A DNA stretch of 23,325 bases, taken from contig DJQG01000056.1 of the NCBI GenBank assembly GCA_002438685.1, positions 2,084 through 25,408 of the forward strand, written 5' to 3'. The notes beneath the pieces are model-generated. The model ran no database searches. It saw only the letters and a program-made list of their open reading frames with translations, and had not been told where the DNA came from. The translations under genes were made by a program, and so were the position numbers. Each line of letters opens with the position of its first letter. The first letter of the stretch is position 1. This stretch comes from Ruminococcaceae bacterium UBA6392. GTDB lineage: Bacteria; Bacillota; Clostridia; Oscillospirales; Acutalibacteraceae. Of this stretch, positions 14,202 through 21,761 are shown piece by piece.

Positions 14202-15549
14202 CCTGCGTTTCCTTTCCGTGTTCTTTGGCGTTGAGTATCGACGCGCAGCAGTAGAGCGCGGCGCAGAATACCTGCGGCATGATGTCCGCTATCAGCCAGA
14301 GCCTGCGCTTGTCGGAATATTCTATCCTGTCGCCGAGCAGAATTTTAAGCGTGTAGGCGAGCAGGAACTTTTTGTCAAAATTGTTCGCCACCATCTTGAA
14401 CAGATCGAGGCTCAAGCCCTTGTCGAGCTTCTCTGTCAGCTCCTCGATTTTTGTGCCGTATTCCTCGGTGATGAGCGCTGTCGCGTTCTCGTTTATGAGC
14501 TTGTCGAAGCTCGCGACGGTGTATTCCTCGCGCGTGTTGATGCCGAAGATATCGCCGGCGGTCTCGGCGCAGTAGAGCACGTTGGAGTTGAATTCAAACG
14601 GTCTGTCGTCGTATCCGCGCAGGAAGTTCAGCACGCTTTCGCGCCCGCCTCTCTCTATTCTGCCCGCGCTCGGGAGACCCGAGAATATCGCGTCGAATTT
14701 CTTCGCGCAGTAGGGCTCGAACGGCGCGATTTTGTATTTTTCGTATTTCTTGAACGCATAGTAATATCCGTCGAGCAGATCATATGCCTTGTATGCGTCG
14801 AGTTCGCCCTGGCGGATGTTCCCGCGCGACATGTCGCCGTCAAACATCAGCATACCGCCGAAAACATCGTTGAGCGGTTTCTTGCTGCTGATATATTTGA
14901 ACGAGACATTGTCCGCCTCGCCGAACTTTGCGCCGGGGTTCTTGCCGATGTTGACAACCACAATGTCGTCAGCACCCGCCTCGATAGCCATCTTGACGGG
15001 CATATTGTCCGAATATCCACCGTCGACAAAAGCGGATTCGCCGATTTTATATGACTTCATGAACGGGAACGCCGCCGCGCTCGCGAGCACATAGTCTGCG
15101 GCTTTGCCCTCGGGAATATCCTCGATGAAAACTTCAACGGGCTTTATCTTCGGGAACATCGTCGTGACCAGTCCGAAGCGTATCGGCGAGGTGCGAAGCT
15201 TTTCTTCGTCCATGAGCGATTTGACGCGCTCCTGCAGTGGGGTGTAGTCCGCGCCGCCTTTGAAAATAGCCTCTTTTGCGAGCTCTTTTATGTATGATTC
15301 ACGGTTGGGGTTTTCTTCGTCGGACATGTTGACAAAATTCTGAAACACGCTGTCCATGCTCATGTTTTCCCAGATGTCGAGTGCCGCGTCGAAATTGTCG
15401 AGTGCCATGAGCGCGCCGTTGAGTGCGCCGACGGATGTGCCGACGACGATGTCGGGCGTGAATCCCATCTGTCTGAGCACCTTCCAGACCCCTATCTGAT
15501 AGCCGCCCTTTGCTCCGCCTCCGCTGAGAACGACAGCTTTCTTGCCCAT
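14182..15549 (-). CDS. Patatin-like phospholipase
   Basis: This 455-residue protein carries a patatin domain in its first half: the oxyanion motif SGGGAKGGYQ (residues 9-18), nucleophile Ser39 in GTSVGALNG, and catalytic Asp176 in the DGGYSDNMP motif. These Ser-Asp dyad hydrolases release fatty acids from lipids. The C-terminal 200 residues are helical and charged with no domain I recognise; they may mediate membrane or partner contact. No signal peptide is present. I set the start at 15549, where GAGGAGG lies 7 nt upstream, rather than the upstream in-frame ATGs. It is the first gene of a two-gene unit with the hydroxyacid dehydrogenase and is transcribed divergently from the VTT gene. Confidence 0.9.
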   Translation of the reverse strand: MGKKAVVLSGGGAKGGYQIGVWKVLRQMGFTPDIVVGTSVGALNGALMALDNFDAALDIWENMSMDSVFQNFVNMSDEENPNRESYIKELAKEAIFKGGADYTPLQERVKSLMDEEKLRTSPIRFGLVTTMFPKIKPVEVFIEDIPEGKAADYVLASAAAFPFMKSYKIGESAFVDGGYSDNMPVKMAIEAGADDIVVVNIGKNPGAKFGEADNVSFKYISSKKPLNDVFGGMLMFDGDMSRGNIRQGELDAYKAYDLLDGYYYAFKKYEKYKIAPFEPYCAKKFDAIFSGLPSAGRIERGGRESVLNFLRGYDDRPFEFNSNVLYCAETAGDIFGINTREEYTVASFDKLINENATALITEEYGTKIEELTEKLDKGLSLDLFKMVANNFDKKFLLAYTLKILLGDRIEYSDKRRLWLIADIMPQVFCAALYCCASILNAKEHGKETQDEDSNS

Positions 15550-15612
15550 GAAAATTCCTCCTCTTGACCTGTTGAATGATATGTCTGTGTGCATATTACA
15601 CATCATGATACT

Positions 15613-15641
15613 ATTATATCATATTGTGCGTTCGCTTAAAA
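15613..15641 (-). promoter_or_regulatory. Predicted promoter of the patatin / dehydrogenase operon
   Basis: On the minus strand a perfect TATAAT (15613-15618) is preceded by TGA (extended -10), with a poor -35 (TTTTAA, 15636-15641) at 17 nt. The -10 lies within an imperfect palindrome, ATGATA-N6-TATCAT (15605-15622). Confidence 0.55.
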
Positions 15642-15672
15642 GATATTTGCGCCAAAATTTGTGCGGTTTGAG

Positions 15673-15701
15673 TTGAAAAGATCTGAAATATGTTATACAA
15701 T
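15673..15701 (+). promoter_or_regulatory. Predicted promoter of the VTT / galactokinase operon
   Basis: TTGAAA (15673-15678) and TACAAT (15696-15701) have 17-nt spacing, the same boxes as the promoter at 8018-8046. The predicted start is about 20 bases before the TTG start codon at 15731. Confidence 0.65.
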
Positions 15702-15730
15702 TATATGTAAACTTTTGTTGAGGTGAAGGC

Positions 15731-16474
15731 TTGAAAAAGCATTGGACACGAAGCGGCATAATGAACGCCGCGGGCTTCGCATTGCTTATATCCGCCGCAG
15801 CCGTCTCGGTGGTCGTCTATCTGCTGAGATATGACCAGCTGTGGCTCTGGTATAAGGTCTATCAGGAAAAGCTGCTTGAAGCAGAGCAGTTCATACAGTC
15901 GCTTGGCATCAGCTGGAAGTTCGTGCTCGCCATGCTGACGGTCTTCCTTGTGCGCACCTTTATCCCGTTCCTCGCGGTCTCGGCTATCTGCGTTCTCACC
16001 GGTGCTGTTCTGCCGTCATATTGGGCGATGATAGTAAACTTCCTCGGGGTCATCATCATGATGAGCATCAAATATTTCGAGGGTATGAAGTTCGGCAGCG
16101 GGAACGCGTGGAAGATAATCAGCAAGAATGAACGCGCCAGAAAGATAATCGAGAGCTCCGGTAAGGTCAACAAGGCTCTGCTATTTGCCCTGCGCCTTAT
16201 CCCCGGATTCCCGCTCGGCAGCGTCAGCCGGATTTACGGCTCGCTCAAGTTCCCTTATTGGCAGTTTATCCTGCTCTCGGCGGCGGGCTTTGCGCCGAAG
16301 CTGCTGTCCTATACTTTCATGGGCACTAACGTTTTCGATCCGCTCTCGTCGGCGTTCCTTGTGCCCCTGATGATAGTCCTGACCATAAGCGGCGCGTCGC
16401 TCTTGTGCGTCAATCTCATATGGCTTTTAGTTGAAAAGAGCGTTTCAAGCTCAAAGAAAAATAAAGATGATTAA
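15731..16474 (+). CDS. TVP38/TMEM64 (VTT domain) membrane protein
   Basis: This 247-residue protein is a polytopic membrane protein of the VTT (SNARE-associated/DedA-related) superfamily. Hydrophobic segments lie near residues 11-32, 62-92 (probably a re-entrant pair), 95-115, 175-200 and 210-235. The family-typical stretch LRLIPGFPLGSVSRIYG is present, followed by a helix ending in an aromatic-rich segment. Bacterial relatives are linked to lipid scrambling and undecaprenyl-phosphate recycling; the exact role here is unknown. The start is TTG at 15731, behind GAGGTG about 5 nt upstream; no in-frame ATG near the N-terminus fits as well. Galactokinase begins 23 nt downstream, probably in one transcript, although no functional link is obvious. 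Confidence 0.88.
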   Translation: MKKHWTRSGIMNAAGFALLISAAAVSVVVYLLRYDQLWLWYKVYQEKLLEAEQFIQSLGISWKFVLAMLTVFLVRTFIPFLAVSAICVLTGAVLPSYWAMIVNFLGVIIMMSIKYFEGMKFGSGNAWKIISKNERARKIIESSGKVNKALLFALRLIPGFPLGSVSRIYGSLKFPYWQFILLSAAGFAPKLLSYTFMGTNVFDPLSSAFLVPLMIVLTISGASLLCVNLIWLLVEKSVSSSKKNKDD

Positions 16475-16497
16475 TATCACGGAAACGAGGTAGATTT

Positions 16498-17775
16498 ATG
16501 TATACCACAGATGTTCTGAAAAAAAGAATGACCGACGGCGCATATGACGCCGAGCTTTCAAAGCTCTATCCGTCCGGCACCGTCGATGCTCAGAAAAAGC
16601 GTTATTGCCGCGTTATCGGCGAGTTCGAGGAGTTCTACGGCGAGGGTCGCGAAGCGGGTCTCTTCAGCGCGCCCGGCAGAACCGAAATCGGCGGCAACCA
16701 CACCGACCATAACCACGGTCGCGTGCTCGCCGCGAGCGTCAATCTTGACGCTATAGCCGTCGCCGCAAAGAGCGAGGGTACAGTAGTCAATGTTAAGAGC
16801 GAAGGCTACGCCATGGACACGATCGATATCAGCGACCTCGAGCCGCACGAAGCCGAGTTCGGCAAGTCAAAGGCACTTGTCCGCGGCGTGTGCGCCGAGT
16901 TCAAGTCGCGCGGATATAATATCGGCGCATTCGATGCGGCAACCGCGTCCGATGTGCTCTCCGGTTCGGGTCTTTCGTCCTCTGCGGCGTTTGAAGTTCT
17001 GCTCGGAACTATCCTCAACCATCTGTTTAACGACGGCAAGGTGAGCGATGTTGAAATCGCGCAGATAGCTCAGGCGGCGGAGAACAAGTTCTTCGGCAAG
17101 CCCTGCGGTCTGCTCGACCAGATGACAAGCTCGGTTGGCTCGTTCGTTGAGATCGACTTTGCCGACCCCGCAAATCCCGTTATCGAGAAGCTCGATTTTG
17201 ATTTTGCCTCCTGCGGATATGCGCTTTGCATCGTGGATACCGGCGGAAGCCACTCGGATCTTACCGATGAGTATGCCGCCGTGCGCAAAGAGATGGAGAG
17301 CGTCGCCGAATATCTCGGCAAGAGCGTCCTGCGCGAGGTCGACGAGGACGAGTTCATGAAGAACATAGCCGATATCCGCTCCTCATGCGGCGACAGAGCT
17401 GTGCTTCGCGCCATGCATTTCTATGGCGACAACGCGCGCGTCGAGAAGCAGGCGGCTGCGCTCAAGGCGGGCGACTTCGAGACCTTCAAGAAATATATTA
17501 TCGAGAGCGGACGCTCTTCATATATGTACAATCAGAATGTCTATTCCTGTAAGAAGACGTCCGAGCAGCCCGTGTCGCTCGCACTTTCGCTGAGCGAAAA
17601 GCTGCTTGACGGCTGCGGCGCATGGCGGGTCCACGGCGGCGGCTTCGCAGGAACAATTCAGGCCTTTGTACCGCTCAATAAGCTTGATGAGTACAAAGAC
17701 CTTATGGAAAAAGTATTCGGTGCGGGTTCGTGCTACATACTCTCCGTCCGCCCTGTCGGCGGCGTCGAGCTGTAA
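16498..17775 (+). CDS. galK: Galactokinase (GHMP kinase)
   Basis: This 425-residue GHMP kinase should phosphorylate galactose at C1 with ATP, the first step of the Leloir pathway. Motifs: the galactokinase signature APGRTEIGGNHTDHNHG (58-74, catalytic Arg61), the ATP-binding loop LSGSGLSSSAAFEV (154-167), catalytic Asp207 in GLLDQMTSS, and C-terminal HGGGFAGTIQAFVP. The signature has TEIGGNHTDH where E. coli GalK has NLIGEHTDY; this form is common in gut Firmicutes, as far as I recall. It is slightly longer than typical galactokinase (about 390). The ribosome binding site is GAGGT, 7 nt before the ATG. It is second in a unit with the VTT gene. It would take the galactose freed by both galactosidases; galT and galE are not in the window. 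Confidence 0.93.
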   Translation: MYTTDVLKKRMTDGAYDAELSKLYPSGTVDAQKKRYCRVIGEFEEFYGEGREAGLFSAPGRTEIGGNHTDHNHGRVLAASVNLDAIAVAAKSEGTVVNVKSEGYAMDTIDISDLEPHEAEFGKSKALVRGVCAEFKSRGYNIGAFDAATASDVLSGSGLSSSAAFEVLLGTILNHLFNDGKVSDVEIAQIAQAAENKFFGKPCGLLDQMTSSVGSFVEIDFADPANPVIEKLDFDFASCGYALCIVDTGGSHSDLTDEYAAVRKEMESVAEYLGKSVLREVDEDEFMKNIADIRSSCGDRAVLRAMHFYGDNARVEKQAAALKAGDFETFKKYIIESGRSSYMYNQNVYSCKKTSEQPVSLALSLSEKLLDGCGAWRVHGGGFAGTIQAFVPLNKLDEYKDLMEKVFGAGSCYILSVRPVGGVEL

Positions 17776-17789
17776 ATTATCCTATCTAT

Positions 17790-17815
17790 GAGCCTCAGGA
17801 TTGCTCCTGGGGCTC
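17790..17815. terminator. Hairpin at convergent galK / LCP gene ends
   Basis: GAGCCTCAGGA and TCCTGGGGCTC form an 11-bp stem with one T-G wobble and a TTGC loop. It begins 15 bases after the galK stop and covers the last codons of the LCP gene. There is no U-tract on either side, so termination strength is uncertain. It is the only candidate for either gene. Confidence 0.45.
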
Positions 17816-18856
17816 AATGCCGGGATAGAGGACTTCATGAATGTCATTCTTGACCTTCGCCCAGTTGACTATCAGCACCTCAACGCCGTTTATCTTTGTC
17901 AGCGGAGTCTTGTCTCTCGGGATGATAGCTTCGGTTACGGGCCACTTGAGATATCCGGCATAGGTCGTTGCCTGGCTGATTATCTCGCTCTTTGTGAAGT
18001 CGGTGCTCACGAGCGGCAGAACCTGATCGAGGAACTTCGTGCTCTTGCTGAGCAGAGTAGAATAATTTTCGGTCGAATACATCTTTTTGAACTTCGCGAA
18101 GATCGCCATGAGAATCGTCCTCTGGCGTTCTGTTCTCACTCTGTCGCTGTCTATTTCGCGCAGGCGGGCATATTCAAGTGCCTCGTTGCCGTTGAGATGA
18201 TAGGTTCCGGCGCCCTTTACTACGGTGCCGTTCTGCTTGAGTATCGGCGAGAGAGCCTTCACTTCGCTCTCTGTCAGCGCTATGTCAACTCCGCCGAGCG
18301 CGTCAATGGCTTTGATGAAGCCGTTGAAATCGATGCTCACATAGTGGTCGATTCTTATCTTGTAGTTCTGCTCTATCGTGTCTATGAGAAGCTTCGATCC
18401 GCCGTAGGCATGCGCCGCGTTGAGTCGGGCGTTGCCATGACCGGGGATAGAGACATAGGTCGCTCGCGAGAGTGAGACGAGCTTTATGTCGCTGTTGAGC
18501 TTGTTTATCGAAACGACTATGATCGAGTCGGCGCGGGAATAATATTTAGAACCGCGTCCGAGATCGCGTCCGATGAGCAGAATATTGATTATGTTGTCGT
18601 TATACCACATGCGCGGATCGTCTATATTTTCGGATATATCCTTGTCCGCATTCGGGTCTGAGATGTTCTCGGTGAACTCGGGATTGATGTCCTTCGTCTC
18701 TTCCTCGTAGTTCATCTTGCTCAGATAGTGGTTGACGGTGATAAGTCCCGCCGTCAGCGGAATCGCTATGACGAGAAGAATAACGGCTATTGTTATAATA
18801 ACCTTTTTCTTCGTCTTTTTTCTGTGATGGTGATGATGGTGATGCGACTGACTCAT
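17795..18856 (-). CDS. LytR-CpsA-Psr (LCP) family cell-wall glycopolymer ligase
   Basis: This 353-residue single-pass protein starts with a cytoplasmic tail containing seven consecutive histidines (residues 5-11) and a KKTKKK patch. A membrane helix follows (about 19-42), then an external LCP domain. LCP hallmarks: NILLIGRDLG, RADSIIVVSIN, ARLNAAHAYGG, HYVSIDFNGFIKAIDALGGV, HLNGNEALEYARLR and DSDRVRTERQR. LCP enzymes transfer glycopolymers from lipid carriers to peptidoglycan. The usual S-x-x-R-D motif reads SLSRAT here, with Ala132 at the Asp position, while downstream arginines are kept. I chose the start at 18856 because GGAGAG lies 6 nt before it. Its 3' end converges with galK, and it is divergent from the M42 peptidase operon. 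Confidence 0.9.
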   Translation of the reverse strand: MSQSHHHHHHHRKKTKKKVIITIAVILLVIAIPLTAGLITVNHYLSKMNYEEETKDINPEFTENISDPNADKDISENIDDPRMWYNDNIINILLIGRDLGRGSKYYSRADSIIVVSINKLNSDIKLVSLSRATYVSIPGHGNARLNAAHAYGGSKLLIDTIEQNYKIRIDHYVSIDFNGFIKAIDALGGVDIALTESEVKALSPILKQNGTVVKGAGTYHLNGNEALEYARLREIDSDRVRTERQRTILMAIFAKFKKMYSTENYSTLLSKSTKFLDQVLPLVSTDFTKSEIISQATTYAGYLKWPVTEAIIPRDKTPLTKINGVEVLIVNWAKVKNDIHEVLYPGIEPQEQS

Positions 18857-18887
18857 TGCTATCTCTCCAATCAATTACTTGACTTTG

Positions 18888-18916
18888 TTGTCAATTATTA
18901 TAATACTCCATATTCT
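18888..18916 (+). promoter_or_regulatory. Possible promoter of the M42 peptidase operon
   Basis: TTGTCA (18888-18893) and TATTCT (18911-18916) are 17 nt apart, with a weaker -10. They overlap the LCP promoter on the other strand. A nearby TTGACT/TATAAT pair has only 14-nt spacing and was not preferred. TTGTCA is part of an inverted repeat TTGAC-N6-GTCAA (18879-18894). Confidence 0.35.
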
Positions 18917-18928
18917 TGTGATTTTCAA
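18900..18928 (-). promoter_or_regulatory. Predicted promoter of the LCP gene
   Basis: On the minus strand TTGAAA (18923-18928) and TATTAT (18900-18905) are 17 nt apart. They lie about 45 bases upstream of the LCP start codon. Confidence 0.55.
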
Positions 18929-18955
18929 CTTAATTTTTGGAAAGGAAGATGTAAC

Positions 18956-19984
18956 TTGTTCGGAAATAAAGATTTGAAATCCGTTGTTTTGGCGCTCGCG
19001 GGCGCAAACGGAACCTCCGGCAATGAAAATGAGGCGGCTTTGCTTGCAAAATCCATGCTCGAAGAGTATATGCCCGCGCATATTGATGCGCTCGGCAGCG
19101 TGTGCGGAGACACGGGCGGCGACGGGGTGCATATCCTGCTTGACGCTCATATAGACAGAATAGGAATGACCGTTACCGCAATCGACGACAGCGGATTTAT
19201 AAAATTCGAGCGCGTCGGCGGAATGGATGCGCGAGTTCTCGCCGCAGAGCAGGTGACGGTGTGGGGCGATGAGCCTCTTTTCGGCGTTATAACTTCAACT
19301 CCGCCGCATCTCGCCTCGGGCGACGATGACAAAAAAGCGAAAAAGATTGAAGACCTTTCGATAGATGTCGGCATGACCGCCGATGAGGTCAAAAAAATAG
19401 TGCGCCCCGGTATGCGCATCACCGTCAACAGCACTCCGAAAGAGCTGCTCGGCGGCAGAGTCAGCTGCGCAGCGCTCGATGACAGAGCGGGCGTTGCGGC
19501 GATACTTCGCTGCCTTGAACTGCTCAAAGACAAAAATCACGGTTGCCGCATCAGCGTGTTGTTCTCGTCTCAGGAGGAGACGGGCGGCAGCGGCGCGGCG
19601 GTGGGCGGCTTTGCGGCGGCGCCTGATGAGGCTATCGCCGTTGATGTCAGCTTCGCCATGGCTCCGGGACTCAAAAAGGAGAAGTGCGGCAAGCTCGGCG
19701 GCGGTGCGATGATAGGCTTTTCGCCCTCGCTCGATTATTCGATGTCCCGCACCCTTGAGCGCATCGCCGACGAAAACGGTATCGCTCGCCAGTGCGAGGT
19801 CATGAGCGGCAGCACGGGTACCAATGCCGACGAGATTCAGGTCGCGGGAAGCGGAGTTAAGATGGGACTCATCTCTATTCCGCAGAGGAATATGCACACT
19901 GCGGTCGAGATAGTCGATCTCAATGATATCGAAGCCGTCGCCCAGCTTATGGCGGCATATATAATCGAAAGGGGGCGCGCATGA
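18956..19984 (+). CDS. M42 family metallo-aminopeptidase (first of a tandem pair)
   Basis: This 342-residue protein belongs to the M42 family of dinuclear zinc or cobalt aminopeptidases, which form large tetrahedral assemblies and trim peptides in the cytoplasm. Metal and catalytic residues are all visible: His65 and Asp67 (DAHIDRIG), Asp175/Asp176 (ALDDRAG), Glu207/Glu208 (SSQEETG), Asp230 (AVDVSF) and His314 (RNMHTAVE). I set the start at TTG 18956, with AGGAAG 7 nt before it; the frame is open far upstream, but that part is antisense to the LCP gene. The stop overlaps the next start as ATGA. Substrate class (general aminopeptidase or glutamyl-type) cannot be read. It heads a five-gene operon with essentially no gaps. 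Confidence 0.9.
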   Translation: MFGNKDLKSVVLALAGANGTSGNENEAALLAKSMLEEYMPAHIDALGSVCGDTGGDGVHILLDAHIDRIGMTVTAIDDSGFIKFERVGGMDARVLAAEQVTVWGDEPLFGVITSTPPHLASGDDDKKAKKIEDLSIDVGMTADEVKKIVRPGMRITVNSTPKELLGGRVSCAALDDRAGVAAILRCLELLKDKNHGCRISVLFSSQEETGGSGAAVGGFAAAPDEAIAVDVSFAMAPGLKKEKCGKLGGGAMIGFSPSLDYSMSRTLERIADENGIARQCEVMSGSTGTNADEIQVAGSGVKMGLISIPQRNMHTAVEIVDLNDIEAVAQLMAAYIIERGRA

Positions 19985-21003
19985 TGTACGGACTGCTCGA
20001 AAAACTCTGCTCGATAGGCGGCGTGTCCGGCAGGGAAGATAATGTGCGCGAGTTTATAATCTCCGAGATAGACGGCTTCGCCGATTGGCGCGTCGATCCG
20101 CTCGGCAATCTTATCGTGCATAAAAAAGGAAAGAATCCCGCGAAAAATAAAGTTATGTTCGATGCCCATATGGACGAGGTCGGCATGATCGTCACTTATA
20201 TCACCGATGAGGGTATGCTCAAATTTTCTGCTGTCGGCGGCGTCGATCCCCGGGTTTATCTCGGCAGAAGCGTGAAGGTCGGCGATAAAGAGATAAGCGG
20301 CGTTGTCGGTCTCAAGCCGATTCATCTGCTCCCCAGAGCAGAGGAGCTCGATATGCCCAAGGCTGACGAGATGTATATTGATATCGGCGCGGAGTCGGCG
20401 GATGAGGCGCGCGAATATGTCTCTTTGGGCGATACTGTGGTGTTCGACTCGGGGATAAGAAAGTTCGGCGACGGATTCGTTCAGGGCAGAGCGCTCGATG
20501 ACAGAATGGGCTGCGCCGTGATGATCAAAATGATAAAGAGCGAGCTCGAGTATGACGCGGATTTCTCGTTCAGCGTTCAGGAGGAGATAGGCACGCGCGG
20601 CGCGAAAGCCTCTGCGTTCAGTATCAGACCCGATTACGCCATCGTGCTCGAAACCACGACCGCTGCGGATATCCCCGGCGTTGACGGCGAAAAGCGCGTT
20701 TGCGCTCTCGGCGAGGGCGCAGTCGTCGGTTTTATGGACAGAGGCACTATCTATGACCGTGACCTCTATGAGCTTGCGTTCAAAAAGGCAGAGGAAAACG
20801 GCATAAAGATACAGACAAAGACAATGGTCGCCGGCGGAAACGACGCGAAGGCTATTCATGTCAGCGCGGGCGGAGTCAAAACTCTCGCAATTTCGCTCCC
20901 GTGTAGATATCTCCACTCACCTTCGTGCGTGATAAAAATGAGCGACGGAGACGATGTCCTCTGCCTTGCAAAAGTGATGCTCGGGGAGCTCGCCAATGCT
21001 TAA
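19981..21003 (+). CDS. M42 family metallo-aminopeptidase (second of a tandem pair)
   Basis: This 340-residue paralogue of the preceding gene is clearly diverged from it. Metal-site residues: His63 and Asp65 (DAHMDEVG), Asp173/Asp174 (ALDDRMG), Glu201/Glu202 (SVQEEIG), Glu224 (VLETTTAAD) and His312 (RYLHSPSC). The fourth ligand is Glu in LETTTA, as in the glutamyl-aminopeptidase/FrvX-like branch, while the first copy has Asp. This suggests different substrate preference. The ribosome binding site AAAGGGGG lies 6 nt before the ATG, within the upstream gene; the 4-nt overlap implies coupled translation. A mixed oligomer of the two proteins is conceivable. The next gene overlaps by 8 nt. Confidence 0.91.
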   Translation: MMYGLLEKLCSIGGVSGREDNVREFIISEIDGFADWRVDPLGNLIVHKKGKNPAKNKVMFDAHMDEVGMIVTYITDEGMLKFSAVGGVDPRVYLGRSVKVGDKEISGVVGLKPIHLLPRAEELDMPKADEMYIDIGAESADEAREYVSLGDTVVFDSGIRKFGDGFVQGRALDDRMGCAVMIKMIKSELEYDADFSFSVQEEIGTRGAKASAFSIRPDYAIVLETTTAADIPGVDGEKRVCALGEGAVVGFMDRGTIYDRDLYELAFKKAEENGIKIQTKTMVAGGNDAKAIHVSAGGVKTLAISLPCRYLHSPSCVIKMSDGDDVLCLAKVMLGELANA

Positions 21004-21760
21004 GCTGGCTGAAGAAAAAGAGTTTCTCGATTTTTGCCGCCGCGACGCGTTCGGCACGAAAATCGCCGGGTATATTAAAACTTATTCCGTCGATTCCGCC
21101 ACCGTTCGGTTCTGGGTGCAGCAGAACGATGAGAATATTATAACCGCCGCAGTCTGCCGCGCCTATGACAGCGTCGTGCTGAGTGCCGAATCAAACGCGG
21201 ATTTTGAAGAGCTTTGGCAGTTTCTCAAAATCATAGGCTTTTCAACGCTCTCGTGCGAAGAAAGCGTGTGCCAAAAGCTCGGACTTTCGCCGACAAGAAG
21301 CGGCAATATAGTCCGATTCGAGCATCTTCTGCGCCCTCTGCGCGGCGAAGCTCAGATGCCGAGATATCCCGATCTGCGCGATGTATATTCGCTGCTCGTT
21401 TCTTCGGGCTTCGACCGTCTCGGCAGGCGCGATGAGTGGATTGCGGATGTGTCGAGGCGTATGAACAGAGATACCGCTCAGTGGAGCGTGATATACAGCG
21501 GCGAAACGCTCGCGGCGTGCGCCTGTGCGCTGTTTGTCGCCGATTCGGCAGCCTTCCTCGGCTGCGTTGCCGCGCACGAGGATATGCGCGGCAGGGGACT
21601 CGGCGGCGAAGCGGTGCTGACGCTCGCCGAAAGATATTCGTCCGAGGGCAGGAGAGTCGAACTCTTCTGCAAGGACGGCAGTATAGTTGAGTTTTATAAA
21701 AAATCGGGCTTTACGCCCATCGGCAGATGGGCCGAATATGATACAGAACAGGAAATATAA
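20996..21760 (+). CDS. GNAT family N-acetyltransferase
   Basis: This 254-residue protein has a C-terminal GNAT domain (about 130-250) with the acetyl-CoA pyrophosphate motif in HEDMRGRGLGGEAV (about 195-208) and the typical end FYKKSGFTPIGRW. The N-terminal 120 residues resemble a degenerate GNAT half (LGLSPTRSGNIVRFEHLL at the join), so the protein may be a tandem GNAT with one dead site. The acceptor is unknown: an amino acid, peptide or small amine are all possible. The ATG at 20996 overlaps the M42 gene by 8 nt, with GGGGAG 7 nt upstream. Position between peptidases and an amino-acid lyase suggests amino-acid or peptide chemistry, which is inference. Confidence 0.85.
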   Translation: MLKLAEEKEFLDFCRRDAFGTKIAGYIKTYSVDSATVRFWVQQNDENIITAAVCRAYDSVVLSAESNADFEELWQFLKIIGFSTLSCEESVCQKLGLSPTRSGNIVRFEHLLRPLRGEAQMPRYPDLRDVYSLLVSSGFDRLGRRDEWIADVSRRMNRDTAQWSVIYSGETLAACACALFVADSAAFLGCVAAHEDMRGRGLGGEAVLTLAERYSSEGRRVELFCKDGSIVEFYKKSGFTPIGRWAEYDTEQEI

Positions 21761-21761
21761 C

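Noticed and set aside
18824..18844. His tract as a sign of vector or construct contamination
   Set aside because: The tract sits in an intact LCP gene with matching codon use, natural promoter and native neighbours; no vector sequence is present.
18728..18955. Upstream extension of the first M42 peptidase frame
   Set aside because: It is antisense to the LCP N-terminus (reading its His codons as an M/V repeat) and crosses the divergent promoters. The TTG at 18956 has a proper ribosome binding site and gives the normal family length.
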